Assembly: GCA_037954325.1 (NCBI GenBank) | Contig: JBBMNZ010000002.1 | Coordinates: 15,051,679 to 15,115,678, forward strand | DNA from: Fistularia commersonii | Lineage: Eukaryota > Chordata > Actinopteri > Syngnathiformes > Fistulariidae | DNA: 64,000 nucleotides | Direction of reading: 5' to 3' | Shown here: one piece after another, positions 26,001-34,188 of the stretch | Layout: every line of letters begins with the position of its first letter | How positions within the stretch are numbered: the stretch's first letter is position 1 | The notes under the pieces: generated by a model | Told to the model about the DNA's origin: nothing | Databases searched by the model: none | Seen by the model: the letters and a program-made list of their open reading frames with translations, nothing else | Made by a program: the position numbers and the translations under genes

Positions 26001-26327
26001 ACATCGGGGTGAGTTTAAAGATGCAGTATAGGTTTTCATGATGTGAAAAAATATACTCATATCTCTGGATTTTTTTCCTAATTCCCAGAGTCCGAGTGCC
26101 GGGGGGAGCCTGTGCGAGACTTCTACCAGGTGCAGCGGGGTTATGCCATCTGTCAAACAACACGCATGGTCTCCTGGGTGGAATGCAGTGGTGTCTGTGA
26201 CAAAGGGGCCTGCTGCGCCAGCCAGAAACTGAAACGCCGGAAATATAACTTTGAATGCAGTGATGGAACCTCCTTCAGTGAGGAAGTGGAAAAGACCATT
26301 AAGTGTGGCTGCACTGGTTGCATGTAG
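2997..26327 (+). CDS. slit1: Slit1 axon guidance ligand, 28 exons, 5' partial
   Basis: Slit proteins are large secreted ligands of Robo receptors that repel or branch axons and guide migrating cells. Joining exons 2997-3068, 5562-5633, 5736-5807, 6043-6186, 7224-7387, 8280-8303, 10971-11115, 11227-11301, 11401-11544, 11650-11793, 11878-12044, 13534-13666, 14991-15059, 15137-15208, 15325-15396, 20297-20368, 22266-22429, 22516-22640, 22739-22836, 22939-23078, 23171-23264, 23370-23507, 23589-23817, 23897-24027, 24124-24278, 25224-25512, 25711-25922 and 26089-26327 gives 3655 nt: one base finishing an Ile codon, then 1217 codons and TAG. Every junction is AG/GT and keeps frame. Human SLIT1 is 1534 residues, so roughly the first 310 (signal peptide, LRR domain 1, LRRNT2) lie upstream. 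SLIT1-specific stretches such as STAEDNGILLYNGDNDHIA and YAICQTTR...SWVEC favour slit1 over slit2/3. Whether it is a slit1a or slit1b copy cannot be told. Confidence 0.96.
3069..5561. other. slit1 intron with simple repeats
   Basis: An intron of 2.5 kb between two LRR exons. It holds GT/TCTG repeats at 3345-3390, CATA/CA repeats near 4690-4720 and a TC and CA rich stretch at 4925-5057. Nothing else is recognised. Confidence 0.6.
6187..7223. other. slit1 intron, nothing recognised
   Basis: Intron of about 1 kb between the 144-nt LRR exon and the LRRCT2 exon. Pyrimidine-rich before the acceptor. No gene or repeat family recognised. Confidence 0.5.
8280..8303 (+). CDS. slit1: slit1 24-nt cassette-type microexon
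   Basis: The sequence is flanked by ccatcacag upstream and gtgagtg downstream. It adds eight residues (AKEQYFIP) between the LRRCT2 cap and the linker to LRR domain 3. The exon is a multiple of three with the same phase at both ends. Skipping it would therefore join Ser-Gly-Thr-Glu in frame, the arrangement known from common SLIT2 isoforms. Inclusion gives the SLIT1-like reading SAKEQYFIPGTE. Confidence 0.9.
8304..10970. other. slit1 intron, nothing recognised apart from simple repeats
   Basis: Intron of 2.7 kb after the microexon. It contains an imperfect GT/GC tract at 9246-9290, and C/T-rich sequence at about 10430-10570 including a run of ten or more C. No coding exon found. Confidence 0.5.
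10971..12044 (+). CDS. slit1: slit1 exons for LRR domain 3
   Basis: Exons 10971-11115, 11227-11301, 11401-11544, 11650-11793 and 11878-12044 sit in a tight cluster with introns of about 80-110 bp. The first carries the LRRNT3 cap (CPPKCRCESNVVDCSNLKL), followed by five LRRs (LRLNNNEITTLEASGVF, NLSNNKITEIEDGAF, ELHLTANQIDSVRSEMF, LMLRNNKISCIHNDSF, LLSLYDNQLTTITPGAF). The last exon is the LRRCT3 cap (NSFNCDCRLSWLGDWL). The one-base split Gly codon at each end matches the general Slit exon pattern. Confidence 0.95.
12045..13533. other. slit1 intron between LRR domains 3 and 4
   Basis: Intron of 1.5 kb. Its 3' part holds a tRNA-derived SINE-like fragment, listed separately. The rest shows nothing recognisable. 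Confidence 0.5.
13150..13260 (+). mobile_element. tRNA-derived SINE-like fragment
   Basis: The segment contains a box A-like sequence (tggctcaggtg, about 13160) and, about 45 nt further on, a box B-like sequence (ggtttgattcc, about 13203). That is the layout of an RNA polymerase III internal promoter in a tRNA head. Similar 'gtggctcaggtg...ggttcgattcc' units are common interspersed repeats in fish genomes. The T in place of C in box B and several mismatches indicate an old copy. Exact ends are uncertain. Confidence 0.55.
13534..22429 (+). CDS. slit1: slit1 exons for LRR domain 4 (dimerisation domain)
   Basis: Exons 13534-13666 (LRRNT4, CPSECTCLETVVRCSNKHL), 14991-15059, 15137-15208, 15325-15396, 20297-20368 (one repeat each, including YLDGNQFSIVPKEL and SLHGNEISELPDGIF) and 22266-22429 (LRRCT4, ANPLYCDCHLRWLSDWV ... 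KKFECT). In vertebrate Slits the fourth LRR domain mediates homodimerisation. The block is spread over almost 9 kb because of a 4.9-kb intron (15397-20296) that holds a Tc1-like element, and a 1.9-kb intron after exon 20297-20368. Confidence 0.95.
13667..14990. other. slit1 intron with long GT repeat
   Basis: Intron of 1.3 kb. The notable content is an uninterrupted (GT)n tract. No other gene or element recognised. Confidence 0.5.
13990..14057. repeat. (GT)n microsatellite
   Basis: About 34 uninterrupted GT units within a slit1 intron. Confidence 0.97.
15849..17441 (+). mobile_element. Tc1/mariner-like DNA transposon, degenerate, right end truncated
   Basis: The left end starts directly after a TA dinucleotide with cagcgacagccaaaaatatt, a terminal inverted repeat typical of fish Tc1-like elements. 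An inner repeat (caaaagtaattggaca, about 16057) is matched in inverted orientation near 17256. Between them lie broken pieces of a Tc1 transposase on the plus strand. One is a helix-turn-helix segment (IREIAEMLRVAKSSVW, about 16288-16335). Another is the DDE region with DNDPKHTA (about 16930-16955). Stops, frameshifts and an internal poly-A run break the frame. The outer right repeat, which should mirror the first 35-40 bp, is absent. The copy is therefore immobile and its transposase is a pseudogene. Confidence 0.85.
18269..18288. repeat. Poly-C run
   Basis: About 20 consecutive C in a slit1 intron. The length is likely polymorphic or subject to sequencing error. Confidence 0.9.
20369..22265. 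other. slit1 intron, nothing clear recognised
   Basis: Intron of 1.9 kb before the LRRCT4 exon. It contains a 22-23-nt unit (gtctgtagtcctcttcrgtg) repeated in tandem at about 20497-20540 and a G run at about 20907-20919. No coding exon found. Confidence 0.5.
22516..23817 (+). CDS. slit1: slit1 exons for EGF repeats 1-6
   Basis: Exons 22516-22640, 22739-22836, 22939-23078, 23171-23264, 23370-23507 and 23589-23817 encode six successive six-cysteine EGF modules. They begin CNPCLSSPCLNQGTC and end CQCPPEFGGPRCEKL. Two have calcium-binding signatures (NIDDC...CIDGLNNYTC and DYNDC...CLDELNGYSC). The linker between EGF5 and EGF6 reads CEVPPSPLSLCELADC, shorter than in human SLIT1 and SLIT2. The last exon runs on into the start of the laminin G domain (VSVNFIDRDSYLLLSDL). 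Splice junctions keep a continuous frame throughout. Confidence 0.94.
23589..25512 (+). CDS. slit1: slit1 exons for the laminin G domain and following EGF
   Basis: The end of exon 23589-23817, exons 23897-24027 and 24124-24278, and the first half of 25224-25512 form a laminin G (ALPS) domain of about 170 residues. Landmarks are ILLYNGDNDHIAVELFQGH, ETINDGQFHTVELVTFDQM, APLYVGG and the closing SFHGCIQNLYINNELQDF. The second half of the last exon holds an EGF module (CKKIYCIHGICQP...CDQP). The intron after 24278 uses a gtaggg donor, weaker than its neighbours but required to keep frame into the gcccctctag acceptor at 25223. Confidence 0.93.
24279..25223. other. slit1 intron within the laminin G domain
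   Basis: Intron of 945 bp, C-rich at its 5' end, with CA repeats at about 24560-24590. No exon is visible between the two laminin G coding segments. Confidence 0.5.
25711..26327 (+). CDS. slit1: slit1 last exons: final EGF repeats and C-terminal cystine knot
   Basis: Exon 25711-25922 carries two EGF modules (CVHGKCIPLDTQSYRCEC and CRRLACKHGRCQIS). Exon 26089-26327 carries the C-terminal cystine-knot (CTCK) domain. It begins SECRGEPVRDFYQVQRGYA, includes the vicinal CC of the knot (ACCASQKLKRRKYNFEC) and ends EVEKTIKCGCTGCM followed by TAG at 26325-26327. The pattern YAICQTTR..SWVEC matches human SLIT1 rather than the YAACQTTKKVSRLEC of SLIT2. Confidence 0.96.
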
Positions 26328-26374
26328 CACCTTTAACTCAGGTTTCATGCCACTGTCAGTGGGCAGGTGATGAA

Positions 26375-26458
<84 letters not shown>

Positions 26459-26459
26459 G

Positions 26460-26493
<34 letters not shown>

Positions 26494-29400
26494 GAGAGAA
26501 GTGGGAGGACTGGAGGAAAGCAAGTTAGGGAGGGAAAGAGAGATTATAAAGAATATATATAAAACCTCTATCTATATATTATGGACAACAATGCTTGTAA
26601 AATAGGACATTTCCTCGCCTACTAAGGGTGTGTGACCCATAATAACACAATGAAACCAATATCATCAGCAACAATGTGGAAGTGACATCAAAACCATTGT
26701 ATCTCCAACATTGTTTCAAGGGGTCCAGAGATTTTGAAGGTGCATTAAGGGTGAAGAATCCCTCCAACTCAAATTTTCCAGTGTGAAATCCCCATCCATC
26801 TGTGAGACCTCTGAAGACTACGTGCAGTCAACCATCATGACGCCATGGAGGCGATGAGGACCGAATTGTCCAGCCTAGCTGATAATGGTGCAAGTGGAGA
26901 GGAGAAAAGGCAAAGAAAGAATAAAGCGGATAAGAAGAGAGCTGGACTGTAGGACTTGGCAAAGCTATCTTGAGTTGAGCTTGGCTGGGTTACCTGGACT
27001 GGTCTGAGTTAAGAGTTGTTGGTGGTTAGGTGTAGCATCTTCTCCGCCAGGATACTGTCATCCATCCACACATGCAAATGAAGAAGTGAACAAAGACAGC
27101 AAGGGATAGAGTGGCACATAATCCCAAGAGGATATCATGGCTTCAAGGCTTGGTGGTCACAGTTGTTTGCCTTGAGGGACTGTTGCGTCCATAAAAATAG
27201 AGACTGCACTGACTAGCAGCACTGAAAACAACAGTCATACAAATCTGGAGAATGTGATCACATGTGCATGGTATACCGTACATTCAGCACATGTATTCAC
27301 ACAGTCTTAAGCCAATCAAATTCAGAGGGCTCCTGTAGTGCAATTACATATACTGTTAATGCAGCAAACAAATCGGATGCTGACAGTGCCCAGTGGTTAG
27401 TCCCCCAGCATGCATTGCCTCAGGGTTAGGATGATTTGCATAATTCCACCCCCCTGGAGCAGGAGGCCGTTCAGCCTTGTTCCTCTTGATGCCTGCAGTA
27501 TTTAACTTGTGCAAACTGTTGCATGTGTGGAGAAACATTTTCCAACAATTATGTTGAGCTTCTTAATATAATTACTATTGTTATCATAAAACAAAAGGTC
27601 GCAGAATCATCTTCACGTTTTTGTTTTGTCATGTCAAGTTTCTCATATTGATTTGTTACTATTTTGTTGTATTTTGTTCCATGATGTAACCTAACTCCTA
27701 GTCCTACCTACCCCGAAAAACCCTCTCCCGTCAACCCTTTATAGAAATGCCTAACAGATTCTAATATATATATTTGTATTTCATTTTGGTATAGTATTTT
27801 TCTATGTTAAAGAGTAAGTCTGTTTCTGCAAGCTTTGGATCTGGTGGAATGGCATTCAGTTGGTTCCCTAGGTGTTTTTATTTGTTGACCTCAATTGTTC
27901 CAAGGTAAGTCATTACAGTAATTGGCCAAAAAGACAGAAGCAGTTTGGCCTTGTTGTATAGGAGGCAGTATTGGTTTAGAAATATGTTTAATATTGTATA
28001 TGTTGTCTTCCATGTGAATATTACATCTAATTCATGAAAGTCTGTGCTCGTTTTTGTTACTTTATTTATTTTCTCTCAAAGCATTTTCTTGTAGAAAGTG
28101 AACGGCATACATGTTCCTGACTTACAGATATTTTTAAAAATGTTCAAAAAGATGAAAAAAGGTCAAATGAGTAAAAAAAAGCATACGAATTATGTAAGGT
28201 ATTTGTTACATCACTTAACAGTGACTTACAGTTGTGTTTTTCTCCTCTCTGGCTCAGACATTTCTCATTTGCTGCAGGACCCAAGGGGGTCAGAGTTGGG
28301 ATGTCCAACACATATTTACCATGTAATTACCATTTCATACCTAAAGGTTTCTGATTGTTAATAATGTTCGTTTTGTTGAAGTGCTATTTTTCTGTTTTTT
28401 TTTTTTATTTGAGAGATGTTTGCCACAGAAGGAAGTATGCTGAGGTGTTTGTAGTTCAACAGAGTTAAAGTAGTCAAGCTCAACTGATCATAAGCTGCTG
28501 TCAAGCCAGAATAGGATGACTCTTCCCTCTATGGACAATTATCATGTAAATGTGTATCATCCTAAATCTGTTGGAATAGGCAACTGTGTGACACATTACA
28601 GGCCTACTACTGACGGATATTACAGTACATGAGAGAGGTCAGTCCTGGCTGGCTATCATCAAAAAATAAAATAAAAAAAGTAAAAAAAAGAAGAAAAGGT
28701 GCCAATTACAGTGACAACAACAGTCATACCTGAATGTATAAATGTGTATAGATAAATATGACCTATGCTTATTCATGAAGTGGTAACTTTTAGATGTTTA
28801 GTTTCCGGTGTAAAATATAGAAATGGCATACTGTTTTATAAGTGACAGTCCATCAGGATGGCTTGTTCTCCCTGAAAATTGAGATTGTGTTTATCAGTTT
28901 TGCTGATCTAACTGTTAAAGTCTCTTTATAGTGTAAAAGGCTGCAGATCTCTGCTCAATACAATGCCACATCACAATTCATATCACTACTCATGTTAACT
29001 TTCATTTACATGTGAACCCAGTGGTGTACAATAACATGAAAAGATCTCATAGAGGATACTGATGAACAGTCACTGTAATTCTTAGGCTGTGTGCCTCATA
29101 AAGGTGCATATTTTGTCAACTGTGGCTTCTTTCATGTCTCCTTTCCTTTCTCTGCACTCATCTGTACTGGAGTGCATACAACTTCCTGGTAGACATCTTA
29201 GTGGTGCTTGTGCTATATTGAGATGTAATTCAGTTATATGGTCCAATGACCAGAAACCTAGATTTTCCATCCTATGAACTATATACATAGATATATGTCA
29301 TTGTAAACGGCACAATGTCTCTGTTGTATTGAACCGGTGCAAAACTAAAAAAATATTACTGGTTGGTTTCTGTTTCCTTTTTGCTTTTTTTTGTTACAGG

Positions 29401-29520
29401 TTTGATGGTGGGATTGAACTGAAAACTCCCAAAAATGCTGAATGTATGTAGTGCCACCGACAAAATGTTTACCAAACCTCCACTCTTTTCATTAATTAAA
29501 TGTGTGTGCTTTTAAAAAAA
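26328..29520 (+). other. slit1: Probable slit1 3' UTR and candidate polyadenylation site
   Basis: Sequence after the slit1 stop codon. No other coding frame is recognisable. Possible poly(A) signals are AATAAA at 28665-28670 and 28670-28675, and ATTAAA at 29495-29500. The last is followed within 20-40 nt by GT-rich sequence (29521-29550), which makes it the best candidate. The true 3' end needs transcript data. Confidence 0.4.
26375..26493 (+). repeat. (GAAA)n microsatellite in the slit1 3' UTR
   Basis: An almost pure tetranucleotide repeat of about 120 bp, interrupted once near 26459. It starts only about 50 nt after the slit1 stop codon, so it should be part of the mature mRNA. Confidence 0.95.
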
Positions 29521-30589
29521 GTGTGTTTGCTTATCTTATTTTGTTTTGTGTCTTCGATTTGATTTTGTTACAATGTCTTTATTGCATAAATCATTCGAAA
29601 GAAAGAATTGCAACTGTAGTAAGATTGACTTGATTCATGATGAGAAAACGTATAAGATGATCTTTATACATTGTGTAGCCTTTTCCCAAAGAGCAGATTT
29701 TGTTTTCCAAATGTTTTATGTTGTAAAACAAATTTTGAGACCTCGCCTTTGGTCATGTGAAAGCTTGATTTACCCATGATAAATTACCCCCAACGAATGA
29801 CAATTCATATTCAGGTCAATCTGGGGTCTCTGAGCAGATTGTTTTGATGATTTATTTGTCTGTTGTCATGTTGTCTTAAATATATTGTTTTTCTGGGAAC
29901 AGATGAACACATGCATTGGGAGGCGGTGGATTTTCAGACCAGGTTGAGAACCTTCACATTAACACTTATGCTGACATTAGTCGTTCAATGAAACCAATTA
30001 AAACTCATGAAATACAATATAATACACAATAATTGTTCTCTCCGTGAAGTTTCTGTGCATTTCAGTATTACAATGGAAGAAAACTAATTTTATTTCATTT
30101 TCTAACTAATCTCACGTCTTTTCTTGTAAACTGACCAAATCCAGTTAGCTCAAACTTCTCTCTGGGGATTGTGATGATTGTAGGTTTGACCAGCTATGAC
30201 AGTAGCGATGTTGGGTCTGGGCTCAGTAGAGTATCATTACGCCCCTAGAGCAGGTAGCATTCAAATATCTGGTCACCTTTCTAATCCTCAAGTGAATGGA
30301 AGTGCAGTGAACACTTTCCTTTGAAATAACTGATTTGCTGTTTAAGGTGTAGTGTGTTCACTGTCTAACATTGTAAGGACTTGTCACTGATGAAAACACA
30401 TTCAACTTGCATATTCTTCATATTTCCACAGGTATGTCCACCTGCTGGGCCAACACCAACGGTGTTGTTGGACTAGCAGCATGGTCTTCTTCCAAAACGA
30501 CCATTCGCTTCAATTTAATTCATTTTAACCTGAAATTTTTCAGATTGATAGTGCCCCCTTGCAGCCAGCCCCTGGGATCTCTGTTTGCT

Positions 30590-31300
30590 TAACACTTTTT
30601 TTCCTCTCTGGAGCTGGAGTTGAAAACTTCCTTCTTTCCGCTTCCTACATCTGATCTATTCAAGCCCTTACCTGCTTGGGGTCTGTGATGCCTCAAGACT
30701 TCAGGGGCTCCTGGGGGATGCCCTTTGGTAGCTCTTCCAGCTACTTTTTGCGCTGGGTTGGTGAAAGCCCTCCACCCAGCTTGTGAACACACAGCTGCCA
30801 GTTCTATGTACTTCTGTTTTCCCGTTGAGGCAGCCTTTCTATACTCCTCCCATGGGAGAGTCAGTCCAGCTATGATGACTGTTTTGGTAGAGGTGGGCAA
30901 GATGACAATGTCACGCCATACCATGAGGAGGCTGTGGTCATCTTGTTGAGGAACTTTGCCTTTTCATGCAACAAGCCCCTCCCCGGACTTGGTGCGCTCT
31001 GTTAAATGTGCAAGTTATGCAGGATGTGGTTGTGCCGCCATCAGCTGCAGCTTTATATCAATGCTGCCTTGCATTCGGTTGAGATGTGTGGCAAGCTAGT
31101 CCATTGAAAGAGGCGCAGATGGCAGTTCATGTCTGATCCCTGACACCGGTTCTGGCAACTGAGAGGTGTGTGGTGCTTGGCCCTTTTAAGAATGATCAGC
31201 CTCGCTTGAGGCCTTCTCTGTATTAGCCAATGTTGACAACAAACTCCCAGGCTGTCCATATGCCTTTCTGATGCCAGCTTACAGGCCTAATCTTGTGGGA
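30590..31300 (-). mobile_element. Decayed non-LTR retrotransposon coding fragment
   Basis: On the minus strand, 30589-30924 reads WRDIVILPTSTKTVIIAGLT followed by LPWEEYRKAASTGKQKYIEL. This resembles the recurring 'RPDIVLWS..TK.VI..ELTVPWEE...EA...K..KY..L...C...GW' block near the C terminus of some fish and invertebrate retrotransposon proteins. Further upstream, in broken frames, are pieces such as GGTTTSCITCTFNRAHQV that would precede this block. Stops and frameshifts show it is dead. The family name is uncertain, and assignment to an endonuclease-type C-terminal region is inference. Confidence 0.55.
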
Positions 31301-32837
31301 TTCCACCATCTTTACTATATTTGGATCTCATCAGACCCCAGCAACCCCATGCTCAGCCAGTTTGGGGTCTTTGATTTACAACAGACCATGCTGGTTTTAA
31401 GTTCACTTCCATGACTGAGCATTTTCATAACATAATCAGGTTTCCTGTTTTCTAAAGGGCCTGAGGGGAGGAAGGCTGACTGCTCATCCATCTGAGAAGT
31501 TAACATAGTGCCATATGGCAAGTCATTATTACATGTAATGCCTCACGCTAAGTGACAGTCTTATTTAAAAAATACATATAAATACATTTTTTAAAAACGG
31601 TCCAAAAGTAGGACTGTCACAACTGGGTTTTTCCCTATGGCAAAAGGAATTAATTCAGTAACATTTCAGTGTCTGAAAAAAATTAAGAATGACGTTTGTT
31701 CTGTAAGTCTTACTCATGTTTGAATCAGCTCTTTATTTCGCCTAATTCAACAAATTAATTCTGCGTAAATACACACGGACTGTAGAGGGATAAAAACGTT
31801 TAACTAATTAGTGATGCTGCTAAATAATAGAATATAACTATTCTATTAGAATCTAATCATAAGTTAGCAGTATTGGAAAATGTACAATATCCTGTGAATT
31901 ACTTGTACATGATCTATAAAAATGAAGTATATAATCTATAAAAACAAAACTAATTTTTTTGTGATGCTATTGACCACATTATCTGGCTGCACCAAGATTT
32001 GGTTAATTTAAAAAGCCAAATACTTGAAAAGGATAGTAATCTGATAGTAATTAATTGCAATAATAAGAAAAACAAACAAAACCATTTTTATATGAATTAG
32101 ACAAAAATATTAGAATTGACTACAATATCAAATCTTCATCAGGAAAAAATATATACAGTATATAAACTCCAAACTTTACTAAATGCTTCTAGGTAACAAG
32201 GTAACTCGCCTCCACAAGCCCCCTTCATTTTCTGATCTTTCAAAAACAATATAAACATTTTTGAAAAAGATTTTAACACCTGAAGTAGCCACAAGACCAG
32301 TGATAAAATTCATACATTTTTATATCAACTCCAGCAAAAAATACAAAGTTCTCAACATAAAGATGTATCATTCTTGGGATTACCACAAATAAAGCAGTTA
32401 TTTCTTTCTAATATACAAAATCAAAAATATTTAAATAGCAACTGTATGGTAAACATGTTCAAGTCTGATATTTGGTGGGCCATTTTAAAATTGCTGAATT
32501 TATTAGTCTAAAGAGTTCTTAAATAACAATAAAACATGATGGACATGCATTTACATATGAGAAAGACATCTGTGCTAAAAACTGTATTATGACAAAATAT
32601 TTGAGTCAGTTATTACTATGGAAGTAAAGGAAACTTCACATCATGAGAACATTTGCCTGACAGTAAATGAGGATAAAAATTAATAACAATAAAACTGGAA
32701 CATACTTCAAAACACAACTCAAAAGCATGATTAGCCTACCCCAAAATACTATATTCGACTTGGGAAGGAATTTATCAGCCTGTAATGTGCCATTAATGCT
32801 AAAGAGGTCATGAACATCAACCATACGGGCGCACGCA

Positions 32838-32919
32838 CATACACACACTCACACACACACACGCATGCACGCACGCACGTACGCACGCACACACACATAC
32901 ATACATACATACATACATA
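32838..32919. repeat. Compound CA/CGCA/CATA repeat
   Basis: CA tract passing into GCAC and then CATA units, probably inside the lcor long 3' UTR. Confidence 0.9.
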
Positions 32920-34188
32920 TTTTGTTGTTTTATTATTTGTCCAGAAATATCATTGCCAAAGTGACACCTCAACAAATATCCCGAAGTTTTTCAGGGTTTT
33001 TCTGTACAAGTGGTTGATGAGCACAAAACATGCATGCATAGTCTAGAATAGTTTTAAGCTTCAAAGATCAAGGGCATAAATACATAAATGGATTTGAGAT
33101 ACAGGAAGCCAGTCACGTTGCTAAAATAGATCTGCAACACTTTCCAGATCAACCAGCTAAACAGGTGTGGAAGCAGGTACAATACTCAATAACAATGGGC
33201 ATAATGCAGAGACCGTTGAGGTACAAACAAGATGAGACTGTCCAGGAATAAAGATAATAAATATAAACCTTTGTCATGACACATACATAGCACTGCTGAC
33301 TGTTTCAACAATCCAGACTTAACGTTTTGAACATCTAATGCAACTACGTTAACAACACCTTAATGTTAATGCTCTGCGAAATGGGCATAGAAAAATAAAA
33401 TTCACAAAAGAACAAATCAAAATGCCTTGGTCAACATAAAGAATTTACAGACAAAGCATGAGGCTGAACATCAACAGCACTCTTTGAAAAGGTTCTCTGC
33501 CTCTGTAGTAATCGAGTAATTTTATCTAAGACAGGATTTTTTTTACATTTAGCAACACATTCTATAACGTAACACTTCATAAATAAGGCACCTGGTCACA
33601 ACAGTCACGTCATCACTATGTGTGATTAGAAGACAGGCTGGAGAAAATAACCTGCCAGTAAAATTTGGAGGAAAAATAAAAAAAACAAAAAAAAATCTCT
33701 TGTCATTTGCCAAATAATAATGGTTTACTAATCAAAAACATAACTGAATATTGTATGGATTATATGTCATCATGATAACAACATCATAGAATTATGTTTC
33801 TTATTTTAGCTTTTGTTGGTTATGTCATCTCCAGCTGTGTCAGTATTGAAACATACAGCCTAACAGCCAAGGGGTGTCTGTTAGGCATCATGTAGGACCT
33901 GCGTGTTGTCCCTGAACACAGAGCAAAGCATTCAGCTCAATGAATTAACCAATCATACAAGCATTTTCTGGCCTTGAGTTTACTAAAGCATTAACGAATT
34001 TCAAAATATCCGATCATTCTTTACAAGTTTACCAACCGAAAAAAAAATGCGAGAGGAGTTCGGTGAAGAGCACAAACACATACTTCTGGTCCTTCTGAAT
34101 AATAACTCAGATACAAAAAAAGAAAAGAAAAAAGGAAAATTAAAGAAAAGAATTAAACTGAAAGTTATGTCTTTTTATGTGCTCCATT

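Larger units (their letters stand above)
29521..34188. other. AT-rich region between the converging slit1 and lcor genes
   Basis: Between the candidate slit1 poly(A) site and the stop codon of the long lcor isoform. The right part (about 31.5-34.2 kb) is probably lcor 3' UTR. Minus-strand AATAAA candidates lie at 32929-32934 and 31732-31737. A mixed CA/CATA/CACG repeat runs from about 32838 to 32919. A retroelement remnant at 30.6-31.3 kb is listed separately. Confidence 0.45.
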
